Source: an uncultured Oscillospiraceae bacterium (GTDB lineage: Bacteria > Bacillota > Clostridia > Oscillospirales > Acutalibacteraceae). Taken from it: DNA of 29,561 nucleotides. Location of the stretch: positions 1-29,561 of the forward strand of contig CAUFXR010000026.1 in NCBI GenBank assembly GCA_959596515.1. Reading direction: 5' to 3'. Position 1 is the stretch's first letter. Each line of letters opens with the position of its first letter. This document shows positions 7,812 through 16,300 of this stretch, one piece after another. The notes under the pieces are model-generated. The model had not been told where the DNA came from, ran no database searches, and saw only the letters and a program-made list of their open reading frames with translations. The position numbers and the translations under genes were made by a program.

Positions 7812-8660
7812 TTACGAAATCTTAGGTTTCCAAAGCTCGACGCCCTCTGTCAGCATTTCGTTATGCCGTCTGAATTCCTCTGCCATTTCATCCTCGCCGT
7901 CATAAATTTCCAGCAAAGGTGTCAGGACAAACCGGCGTTCCATCATACGGGGATGGGGAATTTCTAAATCCGGCTGTTTGACCTGCTCCTGGTCGAAAAG
8001 TAAAATGTCCAAATCGATAATTCTGGGACCGTTAACAATAACTTTGACCCGCTTCATTTGCTTTTCGATCCCCTGGGTCACCTCTAAAAGCTGACAAGGG
8101 GTTAAACTTGTCAAAAGCTTAAAACAGCAATTCAAAAACGCGCCCTGATTCAAATAACCCATTGGTTCCGTCTCATAATAGGATGACACAGACATAACCT
8201 GGATACAAGGGTGGCTTCGCAGCAATTCCTCAGCTTTCCGCAGGTTTTCTTCCCGCTTTCCTAAATTAGAACCCAAGGACAAATACACCTGATGCTCCAT
8301 CGGCCGCTGAAGCTCATAAGTAACACTGACATTCTCAAACTCTCCCCGCATAGGTGCGTGAGGCTTATTGACTGTAACCGATATCCAATAAATCGGAGAA
8401 AAACTTTCCAGAATTTTATCCGCTAAATAGCTGGCCAGGGTCTCTATGAGCTGAAAAGTATTTTCCGTAGCTTCTTTCAGCAGTAACTTATTGATGGCTG
8501 CATAGCTCACGGTGTTTTCCAGATGATCCTCTAAATTTTTCGCCCGGGTGACAGTTTTTGCCGTCACATCCAAGTAAAAGTATTGTCCATCCCGGGTTTC
8601 TTCCGGGTTGACCCCGTGATAAGCAAACACCTTGACGCCTTTTAAATTGATGGTAAACAC
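7812..8660 (-). CDS. folK: Bifunctional dihydroneopterin aldolase / HPPK (FolB-FolK)
   Basis: 282 aa fusion of two consecutive folate enzymes. Residues 1-~118 are FolB (VFAYHGVNPEETRDGQYF), which splits dihydroneopterin to hydroxymethyl-dihydropterin. Residues ~121-280 are HPPK (YLSLGSNLGKREENLRKAEE, then GPRIIDLDILLFD), which pyrophosphorylates it for FolP. Translation starts at a GTG. The ribosome site AGGAGGG is made by the last codons of folP, and the genes are 3 nt apart, so they are coupled. Order folP-folBK. Confidence 0.95.
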   Translation of the reverse strand: MFTINLKGVKVFAYHGVNPEETRDGQYFYLDVTAKTVTRAKNLEDHLENTVSYAAINKLLLKEATENTFQLIETLASYLADKILESFSPIYWISVTVNKPHAPMRGEFENVSVTYELQRPMEHQVYLSLGSNLGKREENLRKAEELLRSHPCIQVMSVSSYYETEPMGYLNQGAFLNCCFKLLTSLTPCQLLEVTQGIEKQMKRVKVIVNGPRIIDLDILLFDQEQVKQPDLEIPHPRMMERRFVLTPLLEIYDGEDEMAEEFRRHNEMLTEGVELWKPKIS

Positions 8661-8663
8661 CGC

Positions 8664-9491
8664 TTATCCCTCCTGATACAGAACCTTGTCTGTCATTTTC
8701 ATCGCGCGGGCTACTTCCTTCACATCATGGACCCGGACCAGATTGGCACCCTTGGAAGCACCCAAAACACAAGTGGCAATCGTACCTTCCAGCCGCTCTG
8801 AGGCAGGAAGATCCAGCGTAAGACCAATCACTGATTTCCTGGAAGTTCCCAGCAAAATAGGAAGCTGAAAGCTTTTCAGCCAATCCAAATGCTTTAGAAT
8901 ATACAAATTTTCCTCGTATGTCTTTCCAAAACCGATATCCGGATCAATGCAGATTTTATCCCGTTCTACTCCCCTGCTCAAAAGCCGGCGGATTCCCGTT
9001 TCAAAAAAGCCGCACATCTGGGCAAATACCGTATCTACTGTTCCCGTACATTCCCGGTTATGGCCAATAATTACGCCGCATCCGGTTTCTCCGGCTACCC
9101 TGGCCATATCCGAATCCCGCTGCATTCCCCACACATCGTTGATAATATCCGCCCCGGCGTTTACCGCCGCCCGGGCCACGTCGGATTTCATGGTATCGAT
9201 CGAAATGGGAAGACTGGTTTTTGTCCGTAATTCCTCGATCACAGGCACCACCCGCTCGATCTCTTCCTGAACGCTTATCGGGGTATAATCCGGCCGGGTA
9301 GATTCACCGCCGATATCGATAATATCCGCGCCCTGCCGTTCCATTTCTAAGGCTCGTTCAACAGCCGCCTCCACAGTAGAATAGCTGCCTCCGTCAGAAA
9401 AAGAATCCGGTGTCACATTTAAGATCCCCATAATTAAGGTTTTGTGATAAAACCTTAATGAACGGTCCTTTATTTTCCATTCCTGCCGCAA
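8664..9491 (-). CDS. folP: Dihydropteroate synthase
   Basis: 275 aa TIM-barrel enzyme joining hydroxymethyl-dihydropterin pyrophosphate to p-aminobenzoate; the sulfonamide target. Signatures: GILNVTPDSFSDGG, DIIDIGGESTRPDYTP, KICIDPDIGFGKTYEENL, LLGTSRKS. The start is a TTG at 9491 placed 7 nt after AGGAGG; no in-frame ATG is nearby. First gene of folP-folBK-deoR. No folate riboswitch was recognised in the 150 nt upstream. Confidence 0.95.
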   Translation of the reverse strand: MRQEWKIKDRSLRFYHKTLIMGILNVTPDSFSDGGSYSTVEAAVERALEMERQGADIIDIGGESTRPDYTPISVQEEIERVVPVIEELRTKTSLPISIDTMKSDVARAAVNAGADIINDVWGMQRDSDMARVAGETGCGVIIGHNRECTGTVDTVFAQMCGFFETGIRRLLSRGVERDKICIDPDIGFGKTYEENLYILKHLDWLKSFQLPILLGTSRKSVIGLTLDLPASERLEGTIATCVLGASKGANLVRVHDVKEVARAMKMTDKVLYQEG

Positions 9492-9603
9492 GATAGGTCC
9501 TCCTTTATTCTACAGAGCTTCTTCCTGTCTTTCGAAGCCTTTTTTCACGCTTTTCTAATTTTCAAGAACTATTTTTTATTTTGCCACAAATTAGGGCAAA
9601 AGA

Positions 9604-9636
9604 AAAGCCCTCTTTGGAAAAAGAGAGCTTTTTTTC
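9604..9636 (-). terminator. Terminator after the MATE gene
   Basis: On the minus strand AGCTCTCTTT pairs with AAAGAGGGCT (one G-U) around a short loop, followed by TTTCTTTT. The plus strand also carries a seven-T run, so it may work both ways. Confidence 0.75.
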
Positions 9637-9639
9637 GGT

Positions 9640-10989
9640 TTAACCATGGGTCAGACTAGGATCTGATCTTAGGTTCCTCAGAATTTTATAAAAATAAATC
9701 ACCGATAAAAGGAACGCGGTAAACCAGGCTATAGGCCCTGCTAAACAAACCCCTAGATATTCCAGGGGCTCCACCAGGAACCATGCCGCCCCTACCCGGC
9801 TAACCAACTCAAGTACACCACATAACAAAGGAATCATTCCATTTCCTAATCCCTGCACCGCGTTGCGATAGATATTCAACAGCGCCAGCACAGGAAGGAA
9901 AATACCGGAGACCACCAGATAGTATTTCGCGTAATAGATTACTACTGTCTCTTCCGCGGAAACAAAAATCTGAACCAGATACTCACCGAACAAGATTTCA
10001 ACTAAACCAAGCAGGACACAAATCACTATGCAGATAATAATGCTCTTCCGAACGCCGGCCTGAATTCTGTCCATCTTTCTGGCACCCAGATTTTGGCCCA
10101 CATAAGCTGCGCTGGCCATACCAAAAGAGTAAGCAGGCTGAATCATCAGATTCTCCACTCTGCCTCCCGAAGTAAATGCCGCTACAACATCGCTGCCAAA
10201 GCTGTTGATGGCTCCTTGGAGCACTACGCCTCCAATACCAGTCACAGAAGCGCATCCGCCAGTGGGCAGGCCCATTTTTAAAAGTTGTAGGCAAGTTGCT
10301 CCGTTAAAATTAAAATCCGACCTTTGCAGACGCAAAATAGGAAGCTTGCGAATAATATAAATCACGCACAAAATACAGGAAATTGCTTGCGCGATCACGG
10401 TCGCGTAGGCTGTCCCAATCACTCCCATATTGTATCTCAGCACAAAAAGAAGATCCAGAACCACGTTCAGAATAGAAGCTACTACCAGGATATACAGTGG
10501 AGTCCTGCTATCCCCCAAAGCCCGCAGCACCGCAGATAGCAAATTAAAAAATAATATCGCCGCTGTTCCCCCGAAAATAACGTACATATAGTCGCAGGCG
10601 TCCTTCATAATATTTTCCGGTGTTTGCATGGCGGCCAAAACAGGCTCAGTCAACAGCATACTCACAGCGGTAATAATTGCCGTGATGACTATACTCAGCA
10701 AAATGCTCATCGCGGTAGCTCGTTTTACGCCGGCCTCATCTCCCGCGCCAAATCTCTGAGCAATGATGACAGAAAATCCGGAGGTCAAACCGATAACAAA
10801 GCCTAAAATCAGATAGTTAAAGGAACCTGTCGCCCCAATAGCCGCTAAAGCGTCTACGCCTACGAATTTTCCTACCACAATAGAATCCACCATACTATAA
10901 AACTGTTGAAAAATATTTCCGATAATCATGGGAATTGAGAAGCCGACCAACAATTTTGTCGGGCTGCCTACCGTCATGTCTTTTACCAA
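9640..10989 (-). CDS. MATE family efflux transporter
   Basis: 449 aa multi-pass membrane antiporter with the two six-helix halves of MATE proteins. The N-terminus reads GSPTKLLVGFSIPMIIGNIFQQFYSMVDSIVVGKFVG, given here as GSPTKLLVGFSIPMIIGNIF plus FYSMVDSIVVGKFVG, the family signature. The second half starts near residue 237 (ATCLQLLKMGLPTGGCASVTG). The start is TTG at 10989, 7 nt after AGGAGG. It is monocistronic with its own terminator. The substrate (drug or metabolite) is not predictable. Confidence 0.93.
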   Translation of the reverse strand: MVKDMTVGSPTKLLVGFSIPMIIGNIFQQFYSMVDSIVVGKFVGVDALAAIGATGSFNYLILGFVIGLTSGFSVIIAQRFGAGDEAGVKRATAMSILLSIVITAIITAVSMLLTEPVLAAMQTPENIMKDACDYMYVIFGGTAAILFFNLLSAVLRALGDSRTPLYILVVASILNVVLDLLFVLRYNMGVIGTAYATVIAQAISCILCVIYIIRKLPILRLQRSDFNFNGATCLQLLKMGLPTGGCASVTGIGGVVLQGAINSFGSDVVAAFTSGGRVENLMIQPAYSFGMASAAYVGQNLGARKMDRIQAGVRKSIIICIVICVLLGLVEILFGEYLVQIFVSAEETVVIYYAKYYLVVSGIFLPVLALLNIYRNAVQGLGNGMIPLLCGVLELVSRVGAAWFLVEPLEYLGVCLAGPIAWFTAFLLSVIYFYKILRNLRSDPSLTHG

Positions 10990-11451
10990 GGAAACGCCTC
11001 CTCTCTCATGAAACTGAAATAAATATATTCTAAAATCGAAATCATATTAAACGATAATTAATGAAATGTAAATACCAAAGAAAATCTTTTTTCTAGGTCA
11101 TTTTTTGTGATTTTGACGGAGTTATGTTTTCAATGAAATTTCTCTTTTTTTGCTATTTTTTAGTCTTATATTTTCATTTGTGATTTATAAATATTTTATT
11201 GCTAAAATTTTATTTAAAATATAAACCTCGTATTTTACGGTATCATCCTTTTAAACAGATAACTTATTGATGTACTCCGAAATGTTCTGTAATTTCTATA
11301 TGAGGTTCCGATTTTAAAATTTCAAAGGTGAGATTGGGCCGGAGAGTCAATTTGCATCGGTCATTGCAGATTTTCAGTTTGTCGGAAACAAAAGGTAAGC
11401 AAGGGGCCTGACGCGAATTCTTTTCGATAGAGACATCGGGAAAGGACAAGC
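10990..11451. other. AT-rich intergenic region, no gene seen
   Basis: About 460 nt, very AT-rich around 11030-11240. A 67-codon frame on the minus strand (11264-11467) begins inside the ABC-operon terminator, has no ribosome site and no recognisable product, so it is not called. This region should contain the promoter of the MATE gene, but no clear -35/-10 pair was picked. Confidence 0.5.
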
Positions 11452-11484
11452 AAAAATCCCCAGGCACTGAATGCCTGGGGATTT
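11452..11484 (-). terminator. Terminator of the amino-acid ABC operon
   Basis: Perfect 13-bp stem AAATCCCCAGGCA / TGCCTGGGGATTT (11454-11466, 11472-11484) with a 5-nt loop. On the minus strand it is followed by TTTTTG. It lies 45 nt beyond the ATPase stop codon. Confidence 0.9.
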
Positions 11485-11529
11485 CCTCATTATTGGATTT
11501 GTTCTTTCGTTCTATTTTATGGTGTTTCT

Positions 11530-12252
11530 TTATAGTGTTTTCGCTAAAAAGTCTTGAAGTCTTGGGTTCTTCGGATGAGTAAAAAATTCCTCCGGAGGAG
11601 CCTGTTCCGTGATGACCCCGTTGTCCATAAATAGGACCCGGGTAGCAACTTCTCTGGCAAAGCCCATTTCATGGGTCACGCATACCATGGTCATGCCTTC
11701 CTTTGCCAGCTCTTTCATCAGCTCCAAAACCTCGCCTACCATTTCAGGATCCAGGGCGGAAGTCGGCTCATCAAAAAGCATTACATCCGGATTCATGGCC
11801 AGGGCACGGATAATCGCGATTCTCTGTTTCTGGCCGCCGGAAAGCTGATTAGGATAGGAATCCGCTTTTTCTTCCAGCCCGATGCGCTTTAACAGGCGCA
11901 TCGCGTTTTGATCGGCTTCTTCTTCTGTTTGCAAACCTAAGGTCGTAGGCGCCAAAGTAATATTCTTTTTGACCGTCAGATGAGGAAACAAATTAAAATG
12001 CTGGAACACCATTCCCATCTTCTGACGCACCTTATCGATGTCGGTTTTCGGAGCGGTAATATTATTGCCCTCTACCCACACTTCACCCTCTGTTGGGGTC
12101 TCCAACAGATTCAGGCAACGTAAGAAGGTAGATTTTCCGGACCCGGAAGGTCCGATCACCACAACCTTCTCGCCTTTGCGAATCGTCTCATTGATTCCCT
12201 TTAAAACTTCAATTCCATTAAAGCTCTTGTGCAGATTTTTAACGGTAATCAC
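11530..12252 (-). CDS. glnQ: Polar amino-acid ABC transporter ATP-binding protein
   Basis: 240 aa, standard GlnQ/HisP-type ATPase. Walker A is GPSGSGKST, Q-loop MVFQHFNLFPH, signature LSGGQKQR, Walker B VMLFDEPTSALDPE, and switch His in CVTHEMGFA. It powers import by the adjacent permease and binding protein. The GTG start overlaps the end of the permease gene by 14 nt, and the ribosome site AGGAGG is inside the permease coding sequence, so translation is coupled. Amino-acid specificity (glutamine, cystine, arginine or similar) is not decided by the sequence. Confidence 0.95.
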   Translation of the reverse strand: MITVKNLHKSFNGIEVLKGINETIRKGEKVVVIGPSGSGKSTFLRCLNLLETPTEGEVWVEGNNITAPKTDIDKVRQKMGMVFQHFNLFPHLTVKKNITLAPTTLGLQTEEEADQNAMRLLKRIGLEEKADSYPNQLSGGQKQRIAIIRALAMNPDVMLFDEPTSALDPEMVGEVLELMKELAKEGMTMVCVTHEMGFAREVATRVLFMDNGVITEQAPPEEFFTHPKNPRLQDFLAKTL

Positions 12253-12973
12253 TTTGCGCCAACCTCCTCTCGAACATACGAACCAGTTTGGTTAAGCCCA
12301 AAACAATCACCAAATAGACGCAAGCTGCCAAAATCAGCGGGACAAAATAATCGTAAGTGCGGGAAGCCACAATGTCCGACGCTTTGGTCAAATCCCGCAG
12401 GCCGATATAGCCGGCCACGGAGGTTTCTTTCACCAGCGTAACAAACTCATTGCCCAGAGCAGGTAAAATATTTTTAATCGCCTGAGGTAAAATAATCAGG
12501 CGCATAGCCTTTCCTCTGCTCAAACCCAGAGAACGCGCGGCCTCCATTTGACCCCGATCAATCGATTCGATTCCGCTGCGGATAATCTCGGAAATATAGG
12601 CGGCGGAATTCAACCCAAACGCCAATCCGCCCACGATAATCTGGGGAATCTGTACAGAACGGAAAATTATGTAGTAAATGATCATCAGCTGGAGCACCAC
12701 AGGAGTTCCCCGGATAACCGTCACATAAAGGTTACAGATTTTCTTCGCCCAATTCAGTCTCGGATTGGCCTTGGCCGTGTTTACCACTACCGCGATCAGA
12801 ACGCCCAGGGTAATACCGATCACCATCGCCATCAAAGAGATCAATAAGGTATTCTCTAACCCCGTCAAATAAAAGACATATCGATTTTTCGCGACAATGG
12901 AGCTATATACAGAATCCGCAAGCCAATTCCAGGCGGAGACAAACCACTGCCCGATCTGAGAAAGCCAATCCAA
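12239..12973 (-). CDS. Polar amino-acid ABC transporter permease
   Basis: 244 aa HisM/GlnP-type permease with about five membrane helices (LENTLLISLMAMVIGITLGVL, VIRGTPVVLQLMIIYYIIF, YFVPLILAACVYLVIVLGL, shown in part). The EAA coupling motif EAARSLGLSRGKAMRLIILPQ contacts the ATPase. The start is TTG at 12973 with GGACGG upstream. A single permease gene implies a homodimer. It is the middle gene of the operon and overlaps the ATPase gene. Confidence 0.95.
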   Translation of the reverse strand: MDWLSQIGQWFVSAWNWLADSVYSSIVAKNRYVFYLTGLENTLLISLMAMVIGITLGVLIAVVVNTAKANPRLNWAKKICNLYVTVIRGTPVVLQLMIIYYIIFRSVQIPQIIVGGLAFGLNSAAYISEIIRSGIESIDRGQMEAARSLGLSRGKAMRLIILPQAIKNILPALGNEFVTLVKETSVAGYIGLRDLTKASDIVASRTYDYFVPLILAACVYLVIVLGLTKLVRMFERRLAQSDYR

Positions 12974-12994
12974 AATGGCAGCCCGTCCTTTCCT

Positions 12995-13765
12995 TTATTC
13001 CGCCGCTTCTCCCGACGCGGCAATATGATTCATAGTAAATTCTTCGATCTTACCTTCATCCATCAGCTTCTGGAGAACCTCGTTGATCTTCTCCAACAGC
13101 TCGGTGTTGCCCTTCTTGACAGCCATGCTGTAAACATCGGTGAACAGCTCTTCATCCAAAATCTTCAGCTCAGGATTCTGTTTGACCAGCTCCTGGGCGG
13201 GAAGCTCGTCCATAACCAGGCAATCGGCCTTTCCGGATTTGACATCCTCCGCGGCGGCCAGGTATTTCTTCTGCTGGATGACGGTGCAGTCCGGATAATC
13301 TTCTTCGTCGGACACGGCCATGTCAGCTACAGTACCCAGCTGAACAGAAACGGTCTTGCCGTTAATATCATCAGCTCCGGTAATTTCAGTATTGTCCTGA
13401 CGAACGATGATCACCTGCTTAGAGGTCGCGTAATTAATAGTAAAATCAACCTGCTCCTCACGCTCAGGAGTTACGGAAAGTCCGGCAGCGGCAAAATCGG
13501 CCTTGCCAGACTGAACCTCGTTAATCAAAGAGTCAAAAGCGATATCGCGGACTTCCAGCTCTTTTCCCATGGCAGACGCGATTTCCTTGGCGATATCCAC
13601 GTCCACGCCGACAATTTCCTCGCCGTCGTAATACTCATAGGGTGCAAAACCAGCTTCGGTAACCATGACCAGCTTATCACTTTCAGAAGAGCAGCCGCCC
13701 ATCGCAAGGGTTCCAGTCAGCATCGCCGCAGCCATTGCCGCGGCCAGAATCTTTTTCATTTTCAT
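12995..13765 (-). CDS. Amino-acid ABC transporter substrate-binding lipoprotein
   Basis: 256 aa. Lipoprotein signal peptide with lipobox LAMGGC; Cys25 is the lipidated residue, anchoring it outside the membrane. The body is a family-3 bilobed binding protein (GFAPYEYYDGEEIVGVDVDI, then GKADFAAAGLSVTPEREEQV and INGKTVSVQLGTVAD). The ATG at 13765 follows AGGAGG by 12 nt. First gene of the importer operon, directly behind a good promoter. Residues YEYY and TPERE are in the usual ligand pocket for an alpha-amino acid. Confidence 0.95.
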   Translation of the reverse strand: MKMKKILAAAMAAAMLTGTLAMGGCSSESDKLVMVTEAGFAPYEYYDGEEIVGVDVDIAKEIASAMGKELEVRDIAFDSLINEVQSGKADFAAAGLSVTPEREEQVDFTINYATSKQVIIVRQDNTEITGADDINGKTVSVQLGTVADMAVSDEEDYPDCTVIQQKKYLAAAEDVKSGKADCLVMDELPAQELVKQNPELKILDEELFTDVYSMAVKKGNTELLEKINEVLQKLMDEGKIEEFTMNHIAASGEAAE

Positions 13766-13799
13766 AATTTCATAGTGCCTCCTCGAAATTTCTCATTTT

Positions 13800-13828
13800 A
13801 TTATACTGAATTGCTCTCAAGAAAACAA
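13800..13828 (-). promoter_or_regulatory. SigA promoter of the ABC importer operon
   Basis: On the minus strand, -35 TTGTTT (13828-13823), 17-bp spacer, -10 TATAAT (13805-13800). The start codon is about 35 nt downstream of -10. Confidence 0.78.
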
Positions 13829-13978
13829 GTGTTAAGTATACAGATTTTTAACACACGATTTCATAAAATCCTGTAAAAGCAAACAAAGTATTGAAATATT
13901 ATTCATCCTAGCAAAGCGTCAAAAATAAGGATAGTTAAAAAATAAGTGTTTTCTGCGCTTTCCATGTGCTTTCCTCAT

Positions 13979-14024
13979 AAAAACCGAGGCGCGAATTACG
14001 TAAAACGTCTTTTCCGCGCCTCGG
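13979..14024 (-). terminator. Terminator of the deacetylase gene
   Basis: CCGAGGCGCG (13984-13993) pairs perfectly with CGCGCCTCGG (14015-14024), with a smaller ACG/CGT stem in the loop. On the minus strand it is followed by TTTTTATG. Confidence 0.85.
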
Positions 14025-14049
14025 CCTTTCCATTATGCTTCAAATTTTT

Positions 14050-14871
14050 TTATTTGTTTTGCCCGCAAAGTTCATTGAGGGTTCCGAAGGTATATCCAGC
14101 CTGTTCCCATTTGGTCAACAGATCGTCTAAGATCTCCGCATTGGTTTTTGATGTGCTGTGCAGCAGAACTACCGCCCCAGGATGGATTCTCGGCAATAGT
14201 TTGGCGTAAGCTTCCTCCTGTGTGGGTTGCTGGTCCACATACCAATCCACATAAGCAAGACTCCAAAAGACTGTCTGATATCCTAATTCTTGAGCCATTT
14301 TCAGGTTGCTTTCGCTGTATTTTCCCTGAGGCGGACGATAAAATTTCTGCATCTCGGTTCCTGTGATTTCCCGATATTTTGCTTCCACACTGGCAATTTC
14401 CTTCTGAAAAGAGGTTGGATCCGAGATCTGCGACATATCGGGATGATGGTAGGTATGATTGCCCACAATATGTCCCTCTTCTACCATGCGACGCACCAAG
14501 TCAGGGCTGGTCTCCAGATAGTTTCCCACTACAAAAAAAGCGGCTTTCGCGTTATGCTTTTTCAGCGTATCCAAAATGGTCGGCATGTAGCCATTTTCAT
14601 ATCCGCAGTCAAAGGTTAGATAAATTGTTTTTTGTTTGCTGTTACCACAAAAATAGGCGTCATATTGCTTTAAAAATTCTGGCGTAGCGTTGCCTACCGG
14701 TGTTTTTCCTTCCTCCTGAAACGACAATCCCCAGTTGTCGTTGGCCGCCGCTGCCTCAATAGCTTCATCACCCCGATCAGAAAATCCAATCCAGCTAAAC
14801 ACGGCTGCTACGACTAAAATCAGACATAGCGCACCACCGATTAGTTTTTTCCCTTTTACAACCACATACAT
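14050..14871 (-). CDS. pdaA: PdaA-like polysaccharide (peptidoglycan) deacetylase
   Basis: 273 aa. One N-terminal membrane anchor (LIGGALCLILVVAAVFSWIG), then a NodB deacetylase domain outside the membrane. Motif 1 is TFDCGYENGY, motif 2 NHTYHHPD (metal His), motif 3 RPPQGKYSE, then WSLAYVDW and HPGAVVLLHSTSK. This pattern matches Bacillus PdaA, which acts on N-acetylmuramic acid to make muramic delta-lactam in spore cortex. PdaA has TFDNG where other deacetylases have TFDDG; here the position is Cys. A role in sporulation is therefore likely but inferred. The ribosome site is weak (GGTGTGGTAGC). Confidence 0.9.
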   Translation of the reverse strand: MYVVVKGKKLIGGALCLILVVAAVFSWIGFSDRGDEAIEAAAANDNWGLSFQEEGKTPVGNATPEFLKQYDAYFCGNSKQKTIYLTFDCGYENGYMPTILDTLKKHNAKAAFFVVGNYLETSPDLVRRMVEEGHIVGNHTYHHPDMSQISDPTSFQKEIASVEAKYREITGTEMQKFYRPPQGKYSESNLKMAQELGYQTVFWSLAYVDWYVDQQPTQEEAYAKLLPRIHPGAVVLLHSTSKTNAEILDDLLTKWEQAGYTFGTLNELCGQNK

Positions 14872-15181
14872 GCTACCACACCACCCTGCACAGATTTCTT
14901 TTTGAATTTATTATCATTACCATTTCTATCCTAATCCATATCACAATATGTCTTCCAATAGGAAGTTATGATTTGATAAGCGGCAAAAGAAAACGGCACA
15001 GCCCCCAAGCTGTACCGTAATGACAACAGAACCTTTGATTTTCTTACCTGTATTTTAATAGTGAATCAAAACCAATAGGCTTATAAATTCATATTTCAAT
15101 GATTAATTCGTATTAATTTGCCTTTCTATCAAAATATTTTGCCAAAGATGGCAAAAATCAAGTTCAATAGATCCACTTTAA
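14872..15181. other. Intergenic region with the ldh 3' untranslated segment
   Basis: No gene seen. It holds the ldh terminator at 14993-15018 and, to its left, presumably the deacetylase promoter, which I could not define. The stretch 15019-15181 is AT-rich and featureless. Confidence 0.5.
14993..15018 (-). terminator. Terminator of ldh
   Basis: On the minus strand ACGGTACAGC pairs with GCTGTGCCGT (10 bp, one G-U), followed by TTTCTTTT. It is about 165 nt beyond the ldh stop codon. Confidence 0.75.
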
Positions 15182-16147
15182 TTAGAATTTTGATTCGATT
15201 CCCCGGATATCCCTGTACACAGACCGTAGCAGTTCACAGGAATCATGAAGCTTTTCTTTTTCCTCTTTGGTTAAAATAAGTTCTACCGTTCGTTTTACCC
15301 CATCTCTGCTGACGATACAGGGGGTACCCGCATATACATCTTTCTCTCCATACTCACCGTGAAGCATAGATGAAACTGTTAAAACGCTGTGGTCGTCACC
15401 TAAAATGGCTCGGGTGATCCTGACCATCGCCATGCCTATCCCGTAGTAGGTAGAGTTTTTCGCGGAAATAATCTTTTGTGCTGCGTCTCTTACCTCTTCG
15501 CTGATATGGTCCAAATCCTTCTGGTAATCCGTCACACCTCGACTGCGGAAAACCTCCAAAATCGGCTTAGTGGCCACCATTGCCTGTGACCAGGGTACAA
15601 ACTCGCTGTCACCATGTTCACCCATAACGTAAGCGTGAACATTTCTCGGGTCCACGGAAAAATATTCTCCCAAAAGATACCGCAGGCGAGCGGTGTCAAG
15701 GGCGGTTCCGGTACCCAATACCCGATGGTCATCAAAACCAGACAAAGTTTGCGCTACGCGGGTCATGATATCTACGGGATTAGTTGCCACCAGGAAAATT
15801 CCTTTGAATCCGGAATCCACCACAGGGCCTACAACGGACTGGAATACTTCCGTATTCCTCTGCAGTAAATCGATTCTGGATTCTCCAGGCTTTTGCGCCA
15901 CGCCGGCGCATATAGCTACAATATCCGCGTCAAAGCAATCCTGATAACTGCCTGCGTAGATCTTCATATTGGAACCAGAAAAAGCGAGTCCATGGTTCAG
16001 ATCCATCGCTTCTCCTTGTGCCCGCTTCTCATCGATATCGATCAGCACCAGTTCATCACAGACACTTTGATTGAGCAGGGCGTAAGCGTAGCTCATCCCC
16101 ACCAGTCCGGTCCCTACCAGAGCAACCTTCCGATTCACAAATCTCAT
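15182..16147 (-). CDS. ldh: L-lactate dehydrogenase
   Basis: 321 aa, normal length. NAD-binding P-loop VGTGLVGMSYAYAL (residues 11-24), adenine-ribose Asp in LIDIDEKRA, AICAGVAQKPGESRIDL (substrate-loop Arg), VATNPVDI, and catalytic His in GEHGDSEFVPWS. It reduces pyruvate to L-lactate and regenerates NAD+ in fermentation. Single gene with AGGAGG site, divergent from a 55-aa ORF across a symmetrical regulatory region. Confidence 0.95.
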   Translation of the reverse strand: MRFVNRKVALVGTGLVGMSYAYALLNQSVCDELVLIDIDEKRAQGEAMDLNHGLAFSGSNMKIYAGSYQDCFDADIVAICAGVAQKPGESRIDLLQRNTEVFQSVVGPVVDSGFKGIFLVATNPVDIMTRVAQTLSGFDDHRVLGTGTALDTARLRYLLGEYFSVDPRNVHAYVMGEHGDSEFVPWSQAMVATKPILEVFRSRGVTDYQKDLDHISEEVRDAAQKIISAKNSTYYGIGMAMVRITRAILGDDHSVLTVSSMLHGEYGEKDVYAGTPCIVSRDGVKRTVELILTKEEKEKLHDSCELLRSVYRDIRGIESKF

Positions 16148-16199
16148 AAATCCGCCTCCTTTTCATTTATAGTATTTTCGAAAGTGAACCGTCTTATCC

Positions 16200-16278
16200 T
16201 TTTCTCCTGATTTTCAAGCGAAAGAACGCACCCTTCACTTTTTTGTGAATAGTATGATATAAGGAAATCAGGAGAAAA
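16200..16278. promoter_or_regulatory. Nested dyad between divergent ldh and small ORF
   Basis: A perfect 14-nt inverted repeat, TTTTCTCCTGATTT (16200-16213) and AAATCAGGAGAAAA (16265-16278), encloses a second palindrome TTCAC-N6-GTGAA (16234-16249). Both are centred within 3 nt of each other. It suggests a symmetrical operator, or an RNA structure in the divergent leaders. The inner box is not the Rex consensus, which has the half-sites in the opposite order. Confidence 0.55.
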
Positions 16279-16300
16279 CAGACGAACAAGGAGGATCTCC

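Noticed and set aside
9492..9600. Possible folate (THF) riboswitch ahead of folP
   Set aside because: The leader is AT-rich and lacks the conserved paired elements of known THF riboswitches.
11264..11467. 67-codon minus-strand frame
   Set aside because: It starts within the ABC-operon terminator hairpin, has no ribosome site and no family resemblance.
13025..13876. 283-codon + frame
   Set aside because: It is antisense to the lipoprotein gene and its promoter, with no ribosome site; a codon-bias shadow.
16234..16249. Rex (redox) operator upstream of ldh
   Set aside because: The palindrome is TTCAC-N6-GTGAA, the half-sites reversed relative to the TTGTGA-N6-TCACAA consensus.
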